Assembly (NCBI GenBank): GCA_022494885.1
Contig: JAGVSM010001711.1
Coordinates: 62,001-126,000, forward strand
DNA: 64,000 nt
Direction: 5' to 3'
Source of the DNA: Micrasema longulum
Taxonomy: Eukaryota; Arthropoda; Insecta; Trichoptera; Brachycentridae
Part shown: positions 43,800 through 55,175 of the stretch, piece by piece
Layout of the letters: every line of letters starts with the position of its first letter
Numbering within the stretch: position 1 is the first letter of the stretch
The notes under the pieces: generated by a model
The model's input: only the letters and a program-made list of their open reading frames with translations
Told to the model about the DNA's origin: nothing
Databases searched by the model: none
Made by a program: the position numbers and the translations under genes

Positions 43800-44212
43800 A
43801 ATTGTTTTTAGATATTATCCTTCCTGAAAATTTCCCTTTACATTTCTCTTTAAAAAATTCCCATTTGACAGCCGCGAAGCTTAGATGAATATAAAAAAAT
43901 ATTGGGTCTGCGACTGTCAAAGTATAAAATATTATCTTGTTCTGTATTGATGCATAATGTATAGGTATATGTATGTCCATAACCAATATGAAGAGCAGTC
44001 TCTTTTGCCCTTTTGATAATGTTATGTACCTATTACCAACCTCCTGATAAATGTTTGCATTGTTGATTATATTTGCATCCATAATAAAGTATTTCGGCCC
44101 TAAAGATGGCCATAAAGCAAACGTAATCAGTATAAAATATTTATCAATATTAAATTTATATCGTGACAATCGTGATATTGTAAGGGATGCACAAACAAAC
44201 AATTGATTATTA
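43800..44212. other. Unassigned DNA
   Basis: A 157-codon minus-strand open frame spans 43795-44268 and runs into the MITE end. It has no domain I recognise, and because it reads through the TTAA end of a MITE it is unlikely to be a gene. Confidence 0.4.
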
Positions 44213-44704
44213 TTAACACTTTGAGTACCGGCCAAATACACATAGAATTTACCATGTGCCCGGCCCATTTTAGTGAAATTTCATAAATTGTGAAGAATTT
44301 CTTAAAAGTGTCATAATTATGAAAATGCTGAGTTAAATCAATTTAAACTTCTCATATTTATTTGAAACAATTTAATAAGTCACTTTTGTATGATAGGTCA
44401 GCCAACATTGGCCTTGATGGAGAGCCACATTGCAATTTTCACGCATATACAGGGTCTCACTCCTTTTATTGTGCTTTGTATCCCGGAGCCGTGTAAACAC
44501 GTAATTATAATAACCATGCGTTGTGTCCCGGTCCCGTGTTTTCACGTGGGTTACCAGCAGCAAAAAAGTACTAGTAAAAGTCACTAGATGTTAATAAATG
44601 TACTTTTTTAGACAGCTGGTAAAACACCCGAAAACACGGGACCGGGACACAACGCGTGGTTATATAATCACGTGTTTACACGGCTCCGGGATACAAAGTG
44701 TTAA
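44213..44704. mobile_element. piggyBac-type MITE with internal inverted duplication
   Basis: TTAA lies at both extremes (44213-44216, 44701-44704). The termini TTAACACTTTGAGTACCGG and CCGGGATACAAAGTGTTAA are inverted repeats. In addition, about 105 bp at the right end (44598-44704) is present inverted just inside (44468-44571), sharing TTTGTATCCCGGAGCCGTG and TTGTGTCCCGGTCCCGTG, so the right half folds into a long hairpin with a 26-bp loop. TTAA targeting is the piggyBac hallmark. No transposase. Confidence 0.8.
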
Positions 44705-44799
44705 TCATTTTTTTATATTAAAATGTTGTTTTTTAAATTTATACTTTTATTCAAAGATACATTTATCACGAAAAATAATTACCTATCACTAACTACAAG

Positions 44800-44850
44800 A
44801 GTCCAAAGTCCTGTGTTGAGTTGGGATACAACATAATGGAAAGTGGAAGC
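44800..44850 (+). repeat. LINE-G 3' UTR scrap
   Basis: AGTCCAAAGTCCTGTGTTGAG and TTGGGATACAACATAATGGA match 52640-52700 in reverse and, more loosely, the UTR of the LINE at 62.1 kb. Confidence 0.5.
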
Positions 44851-44924
44851 GTACGTATTTTTTAAGAATATAAAAGTAAAAATTGTAATTTAAACATCAA
44901 TTTTAATTCAACGATGTTTTAAGC

Positions 44925-45960
44925 ATGTCCAAATGTTTGCAGATTGGCTGGCTTTCCTCCCTAGTTCAGCCGGATAAATCTCCCCCACATGATAAAAGTT
45001 TCAGCTCTTTTACTTCACGAAAGTCAACAGATGGAAGAGTTGAGGAAATGTGGATGTTTAAAATATAGATTATACAAACATCACTCTGTCAGATTTAAAA
45101 TTTACACTAAAAATGTATTATGTAACTTAGTAGACATTATAATAATAAATATGTACATCTCCCTCCCCCCTCCTTATCCTCTCTTCAAACATTTTTGTCC
45201 TTATCCCGCCCAATTTACAGTAACTTAATGTTCTTAAAATTAATATTTAAAAAATCTTTGATTATTGAGTACATGAAAATAACATTTTTATACGTATAAA
45301 TTGTATGTATTTATTTGATATGTAATATATTTTCTTTACTAACTTTGTATACTATGTGGAAATCTGTTATTAGTTCTGAGTTTATACACTATATCTGTTT
45401 GTTTACTAAAAATATGTATGTAGAACTGTTGATTTCCCTAATAAAATAAAATTAAAATTAAACATAGGCAGAATGGTGAATGTTACACAGTGTGTAAGGT
45501 GGCCACTTAAAGCAGTCAATGACTGTATAAGCCCGTAAATACCTAGACTTCCATATTCCCTTCTCAAAAATGTTTTCCCTCTCTGGCCAGTCTGCAAACA
45601 TTTGGACATACTCAAAACATCGTTGAACTAACTAGCCGGTAAAAAAAGAAGAACAAAAATTGGAAAATTGTTTTCAGGCGTTGCCTAGTAGGTGAATTGG
45701 TTCAGCCGGATGAATCTTACCCACATGATAATGGTTGCAGCTTTTTTACTTCACAAAAGTCAACGGATGGAAGAGTTGAGGAAATGTGGATGTTTAAACA
45801 TGGGCAGAAAAGGTGAATGTTACACAGTGTGTAAAGTGGCCACTTAAACCGGGTCATTAGCCAGGTCATTAAATGACAGGTCATTAGCCCTGTAAATGCC
45901 TTGACATCCATATTCCCTTCTCAAAAATGTTTTCCCTTTCTGTTGCAACAAATTTGGATC
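44925..45960 (-). repeat. Family A repeat, two to three monomers, interrupted
   Basis: Minus-strand monomers are recognisable at 44973-45061, 45463-45640 and 45640-45960 (GTCAACAGATGGAAGAGTTG, GGCAGAATGGTGAATGTTAC, AGTGGCCACTTAAA, ATTCCCTTCTCAAAAATGTT). The first is split by a 400-bp insertion. A local duplication (TCATTAGCCAGGTCATTAAA) is seen near 45860. Confidence 0.88.
45062..45462 (+). mobile_element. LINE-type tail inserted in family A
   Basis: Family A reads GTGGATGTTTAAA up to 45061 and resumes ACATAGGCAGAATGG at 45463. The insert ends TTTCCCTAATAAAATAAAATT, like the tail of the LINE at 50.4 kb. TTAAA is duplicated at the junctions. The coding part is lost or reduced to a few codons. 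Confidence 0.65.
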
Positions 45961-46784
45961 ACAACACCATACCTGGAAAACACTATTAATAATAAATAAA
46001 TCTATGCAATTTTCTTTTGGACCAAATTTGAAATCGTAAGAAAGTATATTATAAAAACAGGATTAAAAAACAGTTTACAGATTATTGTAGTAACATTCTA
46101 CGAGTATTTAAATTTCGTAGAGATTCAAGTTTTTCGACAAATGTCAATAAATATGTTTCCTTACCTTTGTATCATAACAAAGGGCCACATGATTGGTGAC
46201 CACACTTGTCCATTGTGTATTCATAATGAGGACGCCTCGAGGCTACAATTTGTTTAAAATTAATAGTACCATTATTCAATTTATTACACCAGTTCTTCAG
46301 CAAATTGTTAACCTTTTCAGCGAACGATTTAAACCCATGTAATGATGGACTTATCGAGTTAATAAATTAATATTTCTTTAAATTATCGCCATTGTTATTC
46401 AACCATAACAATTTAATCGTAAAGTTAATTGGAAAACTTAAAGATCAAATGTTTGTTTATTGAATTACTTAATAAATTAATCAAATGATTTTAGGTACCT
46501 TCTGTTATAGACGGTGGGTTTGCGTTATGCGTAAATTCATTGCCTATTGTTTAATATCGATACGAATCGAATTTATTATCGAGATTAGTAATCCAGAATG
46601 ACATTCAAATACTAAAAGTATTTAATTGAATAAAACGCGTCAAAATTAATGGTTTCATTATAAATGATTCAACGCGACCACACAGAATACAAAATACGAA
46701 ATCACCCTTTTAATATTATTTAAAGATTGAATAAGATTGCATTGATATTTTTTGTAGTAAAAAAAATATTGTTTTAAATTATTT
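45961..46784. other. Unassigned AT-rich DNA
   Basis: No gene or named repeat. Confidence 0.4.
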
Positions 46785-47265
46785 CTTCTTCTTCTCGGTT
46801 AAGATCGATTAATTTGGTATCAGCTAAAAGCTAACTCCTGAGACTTTGAGTTTCAGCTGTTCTTCCTTCTCCTTGGTGGTCTTCCGGGCAGACGGCAAAC
46901 GGCAGGGATTTCGTGAGCAATGGTATAGGGGATTTTAGAGCTGTCGATTAATGGAATTATTGACGTAATCTATCTATAATCTATTTACTATGCAATGGGT
47001 ATCGCAAATTCGTCTAACTTCTTGACTCTATTGGGTTCTGATTCTGCCTCTTTTGGGTTTCCCTGCGATTGCCTTTAGTACTTTCATCTCTGACGTTCTG
47101 AGCAGTTATTTGGTTTTTCGTATTTTTTATTTTCTCTCTATCTATCCTCGCCTCTGTTGTATACACCATGATTTGGTCTGACACACCTTTTGCATATCCG
47201 AATTATGTTTCCAATAATCATGTGTTGATTGTACTATACGACATTTCTTAGGCATCCAGATGTTA
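46785..47265 (-). pseudogene. LINE-F (RTE/jockey-type) protein C-terminus
   Basis: The minus strand, across frames, reads ARIDREKIKNTKNQ, RTSEMKVLKAIAGKP, RGRIRTQ, then after decay HEIPAVCRLPGRPPRRRKNS. 'EMK.LRAIAGKT..DR.R' and 'GRPP.RW...' are landmarks of a common insect LINE end. Several frameshifts and stops. Confidence 0.75.
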
Positions 47266-47723
47266 ACTAACTGAGATGGATATGTTCTCATCATCACTAT
47301 GGCAGCATCATCTGCATGGCATGTGATGTTGATGACCTTATCTCCCTTAGTAGATTCACTACTTTTTTTGATTCTTAAAAGCGTTTTTTTTATATATGTT
47401 TGTTCTGCTTGTGTAAGAAAAGGTTAAAATAAAATAGTGTCTTTTAATAATAATATTAAAAACTAATACGTTTTCATAAAACAACGTGAGCAAAAATCTA
47501 ACCAAATAATGACAAAATTTGTAACCAAAAAAATCTTTTTAATTATGAATATGAAAAAAATATTATTCCAATTTAGATGGCAAATATTTTTCTGTCATGG
47601 TTTCTAGTTGAAAAACAAAATAACTAAAACTAAAATAAATAAACAACTAAATGTAAATGCCTATTAATACCTAAATTCCTTCATGAGGTTTCTTCTGTAT
47701 ACACGTATGTACTTCGTATTATA
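47266..47723. other. Unassigned DNA
   Basis: 47266-47340 may be a little more of LINE-F; the rest shows nothing. Confidence 0.35.
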
Positions 47724-47881
47724 ATACCGCATTAGCTCGAATATAACGCGATATTTTTTCCTCAAAATATTTTTCTAAAAAAAACATCGGCGTTATATTC
47801 TGGGTTAAGATTAGTGATTTTTTTCTTTCATTCCTACTTTAAATATAAAGATCGCAATATATTCGGGATAGCACGGTAATT
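47724..47881. mobile_element. TA-flanked MITE (Tc1/pogo-like?)
   Basis: ATACCGCATTAGCTCGAATA at the left and the reversed TTACCGTGCTATCCCGAATA at the right are inverted termini, each next to TA. Near-terminal ATAACGCGAT / ATTGCGATC extends the match to about 30 bp. No coding capacity. Confidence 0.55.
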
Positions 47882-49430
47882 AAAATGAAATAATCAAGAA
47901 ATGTCAGCAGAAAAACTCAATTTATTATGGATGCACATTTGATATTTTTTTATTAGAAATTTCGACCAATTATTTTGACCGGTCTGTTTTTTGGTGAGCT
48001 CTTAAGGGCTACTTGCTCAAAAAAAAAAGTTTGGAGGGAAATAATTTTAGCATTTTAGTAAAAATGGGTTAGATAAAGCAACCTATTTAAATGAAAACGC
48101 AAGAATTGTTTCATAAGTTAAATTTTTGCGGTGCGGTCAGAAATCAAACGGGTGGAAGCGTATTATAAAAATAAATAAATTAAGGGTCAGCAGTTAGCAC
48201 CATTAGCTTTTAGTCAATTGATAAAATGCGTTGCATGAAAAAGTAAAAAGTAAGGCGACCTTTTTTAAAACTTTAAACTATTTTTAACCAAACTTATTGC
48301 AGTGCAACTGGCCTTAAGTAGTACCATAACCATTTAAATTCAGTTCATATGTACCTGTACTTATTTTTTTTTTTTTAATTTGACATTTATTTGACATGAA
48401 GATTTTGAACACCCAGTATTCACAAAACTATTTAGGTACTATCGTCATAAAATATGCAACTTTTTAATTAATATTTTTTTTTTAGTATGGCAAGTAAATG
48501 ACACCATATTTGAATCAATCATATTTCCCACGTTCTACGAGAGCGTGTACTCAGTACCTGTCAAATAGACTTTGTTGTTTTAATTAATAAATCATCTTTA
48601 TCTTCTGACGTCAGGTGCACTTAATGAACACACAACACAGTTGATCGACAGCATATTTATTCAGTATGTTTACCGCTCTTCTCTATCATAGTCTCTGCTC
48701 TTTTCTCTCACCAACTAAATAGATAATCATTACTTCCGAAATATGTACATGAGTTATCATAATAATTTAAAACCTCGTCATTATGATTGAATGGTGGAAT
48801 GTCGTGACTTAAGTTGTGCACAAATTACTATCAAAACTCTCTCTAAAGCTTTGATATGTCTCGAAAAGCTTCACCATAGTCAAACAATCAATTCCATGGG
48901 TGGGAAAGACAAATAGGTATTTGCATTTTCAAAAATTTGGTAGGATAAATAATAAAAAATATGTGTTTTTTAAGAAGAATATTTTGGTTGTAAATATTTC
49001 ATTTCTACAGTATTTTTTAAGCAAAGTTTAATGTCATCGAGTGGTTAATATGAGTATTCTAAATCGCACGATTTTCTAACATTTTATAAAACTACAGCAT
49101 TAATAATACGATTTTATGTTACTCTAAAAGTTCTTTACATTAATTCAATTTTGTATTATCCTTTTAAATGATATTTGGTCATAACTTCAAATGAGATTTT
49201 TTTATAAACACAGACATCACGCAGACCGCGTCCTATAAAATAAATGGATTGTGTGTAAATTTGATTATGTTTTAAATCGCCTGGATTATCTGTGTTCGTC
49301 AAGGAGATGAGTCGAATAATATTGAAGTCTAATGGTGAGACTTAGATCCGTTTTATAGCAATTAAATGAGCCATCAAGTGATCGTTCCTGACCCGTGATC
49401 TCACCGCCAGACGACTAGAAACCTGCACAG
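47882..49430. other. Unassigned DNA
   Basis: No gene. 48600-48720 (GACGTCAGGTGCACTTAATG onward) is less AT-rich and could be an LTR or promoter scrap, but I cannot support either. Confidence 0.35.
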
Positions 49431-49485
49431 ACCACACTACGGACTAATCTCAGAATGAGGGATAGGCAATCTTTTCAAAAACAAA

Positions 49486-49640
49486 TTGGAAAAAATACTT
49501 TTAGTTTTGTTGTACAAAAACACATCATGTCTGTTGTTTGCGGATGACTTAAAACTGTTCTTAAAGGTGACAACTTCTAACGATTTTCGTCTTCTCCAAG
49601 CCAAATTATTAGGCCCAAGTGTAATTCGACTAAATGTTAA
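49486..49640 (+). pseudogene. LINE RT fragment with FADD motif
   Basis: The frame reads LLYKNTSCLLFADDLKLFLK then VTTSNDFRLLQAKL. 'LLFADDLK.F' is the RT catalytic block (motif C, usually YADD) of jockey/CR1-type LINEs, followed by the expected 'S..D...LQ..L'. Only about 40 codons remain. It is the only RT catalytic motif I found in the window. Confidence 0.75.
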
Positions 49641-49723
49641 CGACATGCATTTTTATGTATTTGCATTTTTTTGGTAATTGCATTACATTGTTATTAATTT
49701 AGACAGAACGTCAATTTACTTCA

Positions 49724-50090
49724 TTTCTTAATTTTACAAATACTTTTGATATCAAAATTAAATTCACCTTAAAAGTCCAAAAAGACAATAAATTAAATAT
49801 TCTAGATTTGACATTAACGAACATCAATAATCAAATAGAATTTAACATTTTCCGAAAACCATCTTGCATGGATATCGTCGTTGATTACTCATCCAACCAA
49901 CCTACTTCCCAAAAACATTCCGCATTCCATTCAATAGTACATGTTTTATAAATTTTCCTCTTTCTAAACCTCATTTCGAAAATGAATTAAATTTCATAAA
50001 AAAATAGCTTTTAATAATGGATAAAAATGATTTAAGAAATACTCTTTTAAATAGAAAACTTAAGAAAAAATCAATCAAACAATGTTTATA
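49724..50090 (+). pseudogene. Penelope-like element RT fragment
   Basis: The frame reads FLNFTNTFDIKIKFTLKVQK, DNKLNILDLTLTNINNQIEF, NIFRKPSCMDIVVDYSSNQP, TSQKHSAFHSIVHVL and a stop. After a one-frame shift, FINFPLSKPHFENELNFIKK follows. 'I.FLDL.I.......F.I.RKP..TD..I...S.HP..HK.AA..S...R....PLS...F..E...I' is typical of Penelope-like RTs after the catalytic motif. One frameshift and stops; no GIY-YIG domain. Confidence 0.8.
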
Positions 50091-50109
50091 TTCTGTTAAC
50101 AGTAATTAT

Positions 50110-50415
50110 AATAATACTAATTATGATAATAATTTATAATTATTATTTTCTTCAATTAAGTTGTTCTTCTTATAAGGCTCAATAATTATCGCAAATGTTA
50201 TACTCGCTGCATATGTATGTATACTTATTATTATGTTATCCGCACTGTAAAATGTACATACATATCTAAATTTAATATCTATTCTTAACTTCTTATTGGT
50301 AATATTTATCTTTTAGCTTACGAGAAGGCCTGTAATTGGATCTTAATATATAATTTAACCTACACTGTAATTAATAAACATTGTAATCTGTTGGCTTTCC
50401 AAAATAAAATAAAAT
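50110..50415 (+). mobile_element. LINE 3' UTR and tail
   Basis: The sequence ends TCTGTTGGCTTTCCAAAATA AAATAAAATAAAA, a (AAAAT)n tail like those of CR1/L2-type LINEs. It may belong with the FADD fragment at 49486, with the Penelope piece inserted between, but the order cannot be proven. Confidence 0.5.
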
Positions 50416-50817
50416 AAAAATAATAAATGGAGAAGAATTCTTTACGTAAACACTTTATCCACAAACGTATGAAATTTTTTACCAAAAAATATCAAACCGG
50501 CTTTTTATGCGAATAACAATATTGGTAAATTATTGCTAAAAATGTTTATTAAATAATTCGGGTGTTTACATCCAGTTTAGGTACTGTACTTGGTGAAACC
50601 AACGACAAATATTTTTTCTGGTTAAAGGTTCGATCAATAAACTTCCGGACCTCCTTTTCAGTTGCTATGTCGATCATCCACGTACAAGGTGCAGCAAAAA
50701 GGTTGAAGACACCTGCTTCAGGACTTGGCCGCCACCGTAATTATCTGATTTCATCATTTGTCAAATACTTCAGGATAAATAAAAAGTTAGAAATTAATTG
50801 CTACTTGCAGCAGGGAT
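50416..50817. other. Unassigned DNA
   Basis: A 97-codon plus frame at 50562-50855 runs into family A and shows no domain. Confidence 0.35.
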
Positions 50818-50890
50818 GCCGCTACAATATTTTGAGTACGTCAAAATGTTTGTAGACAAGTACAGGAATTCACCCCATAGTTAGTATCTT
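50818..50890 (+). repeat. Family A repeat scrap
   Basis: ACAATATTTTGAGTACGTCA, AAATGTTTGTAGACAAGTAC and GAATTCACCCC are the family A start. Confidence 0.75.
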
Positions 50891-51365
50891 TAGCTTACGC
50901 GATAATAAATACCAGTTAACAGTCGTATGTCGTGGTCTTTGTTTACCAATTGTACTTTAGTTAATATTTCCATCCAAACGATTTCTATGTTTTATTTTAT
51001 ATTAAGTTACTTCTAAATTTTTATTCAAAGAATAAATCGTCGTGATCGCTGAACAACGACGAATGAGCTTAAAATGCGACATTGTTTTTTTTTTTATATT
51101 TAATCTTGAATAGGTTATATAACAGCTTTATACTCCTGATTTGAAAAAAATAAATACATATAACTAACCCAAGTGTCAAATAATACACTTTTTACTTTTC
51201 AAGTTGGGACATAATGTGTCAAAAAAGATTTTAAACCGATCTCATGTAAAGTTGAATAAAATCACATGCGTCGTTGTTCTACGATCATAACTTTATATAC
51301 TAGTGTTTTAGTGTACTAACATGAGGATTTACACTTTAGTATATATTCTAAGAATATTTCATAGT
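50891..51365. other. Unassigned AT-rich DNA
   Basis: Nothing recognised. Confidence 0.4.
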
Positions 51366-52080
51366 TTTCATACAGATACAACTTGCATCTATCTCGGTAC
51401 AGGTTTACCTACATAGATATTGGGAAATATATCAAATATAATATACAGCACATTGCACTCTATTATTAGAGATTAAATATAAAAAAAATAATGTACGTAT
51501 TGTATTAATATTATTTTCGCTATTTAATCGTGATTTTTTTCATAAAATGCCTAATAAAGATTATTAATATTATTATTATGATTAGTGCGTCGTGGTCAGC
51601 CTCGAGGTGCAAGAGGTCTCGGGTTCGATTTTCGACATGGTTAATATGAAATATTTATTTGAAAAGGGTGTTTTCACACTAAAATATTTCATAGTCCCTG
51701 GACTGGTACCTGAAGCGTAAGACTGATCATCTCACCTCCATGTAACAAAAGTGATCAAGATACCTTGCGATTAGTGTACCAATGCAGTGCCTTATGCACC
51801 ATTAGGTGTGAAAAGGGAATGTTGATTTTCATACAGATACAGCTTGCATCTATCTTGGTACGGGTTTACTTACATAGATAGATGCAACAAAAAACTGATA
51901 TTGGAAAATATATATAGCACATTACACTCCATTATTAGGGATTATATATAAATATTGTTTTAATATACGCATTGTATTAATATTATTTATACCATGTAAT
52001 TGCGATATTTTTTATAAAATGCCCAATAAAGATTATTAATTTTTTTATTATTTATTATTAGTATTATTAATATTATTATT
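51366..52080 (+). repeat. Direct duplication (about 220 bp) around a SINE2
   Basis: TTTTCATACAGATACAACTT to CCTAATAAAGATTATTAAT (51366-51580) is repeated at 51826-52080, with the SINE2 between the copies. Each ends with an AATAAAGATTATTAAT plus (ATT)n tail, so the unit may itself be a retroelement 3' end inserted twice. Confidence 0.75.
51581..51822 (+). mobile_element. SINE2
   Basis: The head is shortened at box A but TCTCGGGTTCGATTTTCGAC, TTTATTTGAAAAGGGTGTTT, CATAGTCCCTGGACTGGTAC, GCACCATTAGGTGTG and GAAAAGGGAATG are clear. Confidence 0.9.
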
Positions 52081-52290
52081 AGTTTAAAGAGCATTAACCT
52101 TAGAGTACCTCAAAGTAGAATTGTCTTTTTAAAGTGCCATTTTACGGTATTAGACCCCAGTTTTTTTAACATGTTAGACCCTTACGTAAAGACGTAATAC
52201 TGGAAATTCCGAACCAGTCGGGACCTCTAACTAAGAAAACATTGAGAGTACACTGTAAAAACGAGTTAAATAAATAGTGATTAGAGAAGC

Positions 52291-52390
52291 ATTTAAAGCG
52301 TAAGACTGATCCTATGACGGATGATCCAGTAGGCTGCATTTTATTTACCAATGCAGTTCACTATTAGGTGCAGATAATGTTTTGATGATA
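52291..52390 (+). mobile_element. SINE2 3'-end fragment
   Basis: AAAGCGTAAGACTGATCC, CCAATGCAGTTCACTATTAG and GTGCAGATAATGTTTTGATG match the SINE2 end with a deletion. Confidence 0.6.
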
Positions 52391-52639
52391 AATGTGCTTA
52401 AGTCATATATTCAAGAGCGTTTAATGTCCTTGATGAACATATTTAGTTCTCCAAAACGAAAGCCATTTTCAGGAGAAATGTACGAGTTTGAATTTTGTCT
52501 AAGGGAAGAGACCATTGCAGGAGACTGCTGCGAGACATTGCATAGATTTATACAAAGTACTTTTAAGCTTGTTGTCCAGACGTTTATTAAAATTTATGTT
52601 TATGTGATCATTTTTATTTTTTGTATTCCTTAATAATTA

Positions 52640-52760
52640 ATGCATGCTTCCACTTTCCATTATGTTGTATCCCAACTCAACACAGGGCCCCTGGTCTAAT
52701 AGAGTCATGGATACGTTTTTTTTGTTTTGTAATATGTGTCTTTATTATAAATAAATAAAT
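52640..52760 (-). mobile_element. LINE-G-type 3' UTR fragment
   Basis: TTCCACTTTCCATTATGTTG and TATCCCAACTCAACACAGGG match 44803-44850 inverted; the tail TTATAAATAAATAAAT is at 52744. Another scrap (CCCAACTCCATGGATCC) is at 53079. Confidence 0.5.
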
Positions 52761-54234
52761 CCTCAGAGTAATAATGCGCCAAGCTGTAGAGGCGCCCAAA
52801 CGTAGGAAAACCATTCTATGACTATTGGGTATTAAGTTAGCTACAGTTCGCAGCAAAACAATGGGCCGTACTCAGGTCGAGAACTGCCAAATGGACATTG
52901 ATTTGCATTGTAATTTTTTTTAAATATGTACCTGTGTATTTATTATTGCAGTGTTATTCCAATTTATTTTTGTATATTTCGCCTATATTTATTTTGTAAA
53001 ACTGAAAATACGTGTGTGTGTTTATTTATTTATTCATTTTATGCACAATATACTTATGTTGAATTTATTGAGACATAAATCCCAACTCCATGGATCCTGT
53101 GTAGTCCTATGTTGAGTTTGTTTGTTTGTCCGTCACATTTCCGAAACGGCGAGTCGTGGCGGCCTGAAATTTGAACACGTCATTTTAGATGCGATTTCAA
53201 GGTTAACATTGTTATTTCCGAGTAAAATTTTAATCGACCTCTACTTGATAAAAACTCAAACTTTATATATATGCCTAGTGCGGCCCTGACATATTGCCCA
53301 TAATCAACTGTCAATTTTAACAGTAAACACATATTAATTCACGAATTTATCTCCTAAATTGAGAAAAAATAATATCTGAAGTAAATATGTTGATATAAGG
53401 AAAGTGTTTAAGCAACATAATACACGTGTCGGGACAATAAATGCTAAAAATAAATGTAAATCATGGGCAAATACTTTTAATCAATTACCTGTGAAAACTG
53501 TCTCCTTTAACGCCTTTGACGCTCCTACTGCTGCAACCAAACATACTGCAATTTACCATAGTCGATTTTATTTATTACAACGTACATATCCAATTTATTT
53601 ACAAACAAAGCCAAGCACAGCTACAAAAGCATCCGATCAAACCGTTATGTTTATGTTGTCAAATAAAACAAAATGGCCACCAATTGGTTGCTAACCAACA
53701 AACCAACATCGCTTGCGTTTCATAAAACATAATGATAGGGCTTCTCTCTAGGTTACGCAATATTACTCTGAGAATTAATCAAATAAATCAATTAAATTCT
53801 TGTGAATTTATTAACATTTCATCAATGTGTTTTGTGTATCGTCACCCCTGCTCACATCTAATCGACCCCGACTCTTAACTTTTATTAAAAATTCAATTTG
53901 ATCCTCAAAGGAACTATTTCAAAAAGGTTTAACGACTTCCTGTTATTTATTTTCTCATAAAAATAGATTAGAGCCTTACACTCGACGTAATAATATTACA
54001 ATAATGAATATAGCATGAAAGAAATGAGCATAATGTGCGGTCACATTAATTTATTCTGGAGTTTTGTGGTAATGTTGAAAATATTATTTATAACAAATTA
54101 AATGGTTTTTTTACAAAACTGCGTAACTGAAATTGTTTTCTCACTAACGGCAAAAAATATGATGTATTAAAAATTAATAAAACACTTGTATTGCTTTGGA
54201 CACAATATTGTAATACATGGAATCTTTATTAATC
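52761..54234. other. Unassigned DNA
   Basis: The stretch 53404-53725 is open in two frames and slightly GC-richer but shows no domain. The rest is AT-rich and unassigned. Confidence 0.35.
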
Positions 54235-55025
54235 ATTCCATGTCCGCTCCCTCGTTGGAGCATCGAAGTCCACGAAGATCCTTCCAGCTCCTGTGCATCC
54301 CCTACCAAGACAGGTTCGTGTCTCGTAGTTCTGACATGAACTGCCGACAAATTGTCAGCAGTGGACGTCCAGGACGTCGAAAACCTTTTTTTAATTTTTT
54401 TTTATTTACTTTTGCATCACAACAGGCCAGGAGGCCCAATTACAGTGGTGAATTACATCACAGAACCCCAACCTAGAGAAAAATCATATTTTAATTTTTG
54501 TGTTCTCACCGGGAATCGAACCCTGAACCTTCCGTGCGTGTGTCAAGCGTCTTGACCACTACACCACGGAGGCCGCCTATCCCTTGTAAAGTAGGCGAGC
54601 GTGGTTAAGGCTCTCAAGAGGCATCCGCAGTACATAGCCAAGCCAACCGTATAACCTCCGCTTGATGACAGTTGTCACCGGAATTTGCTACGTCCATTCT
54701 CTTATTACTTCATTCCTCACAAAGTTAAATCACCGCACACCCAAGATTCTTCTGAGACACTTATTCTCAAAACTCAGTATTTTGCTGTTTTGGGCCCTAG
54801 CGAGGTGCCACGATTCGCATCCACAGAGGAGAATAGGTGTTATGCAAGCTTTATATAGGCGGCATTTGGTTTTTACTGAGTAAATATCCGATTTCCAGAT
54901 AGCCTTCAAACTGTTAAATATGGCGCATGCTATTTCTAGCCGCACTCTCGGTTATTTTTTAAAGATGCCATTTTCCGTACCATATACTCCCAGGTATTCG
55001 AAACTCTCGACTCATCTTTACAATC
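54235..55025 (-). pseudogene. LINE-H protein C-terminus, split by SINE1
   Basis: The minus strand reads LEIACAIFNSLKAIWKSDIY, KCRLYKACITPILLCGCESW, ARAQNSKILSFENKCLRRIL, then NEVIREWT, stop, QIPVTTVIKRRLYGWLGYVL, RMPLESLNHARLLYKG. After the SINE it goes on RRPGRPLLTICRQFMSELRD and DLRGLRCSNEGAD. This is the usual order of an insect LINE end (YGCE.W, E..CLR.I.GV, W.GH..RMP, GRP). Related to the fragment at 59.1 kb. Confidence 0.8.
54385..54577 (-). mobile_element. SINE1 inserted in LINE-H
   Basis: T-rich tail at 54385, then GGCCAGGAGGCCCAATTACA and, at the far end, GGGAATCGAACCCTGAACCT and CACTACACCACGGAGGCCGC. Reverse orientation; box B carries a change. It divides the LINE-H coding remnant at the GRP region. 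Confidence 0.9.
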
Positions 55026-55056
55026 CATTACAATCCGTCTTGATAAAAAATAAAAG

Positions 55057-55175
55057 ATTTTTTTTGTGAACGCGCTCGTAAACGCGGTCGTGAATTCATT
55101 TTCGCAGCGCTCAAGTTAATTTAAACCTCAGCCGAATTTTCGTATTTATTTGTTCATATTTTTTTCCATTATAAA
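55057..55175. repeat. Repeat shared with 4.5 kb
   Basis: TGAATTCATTTTCGCAGCGC and GAATTTTCGTATT match 4490-4550 in reverse. Part of an unclassified, possibly hAT-like family. Confidence 0.5.

Noticed and set aside
43795..44268. 157-codon open frame on the minus strand
   Set aside because: It reads through the TTAA end of the MITE at 44213 and has no recognisable domain or codon bias; most likely chance.
53404..53725. Possible gag-like or zinc-finger peptide
   Set aside because: A few Cys/His residues occur in one overlapping frame, but spacing fits no knuckle pattern and no other element parts are nearby.
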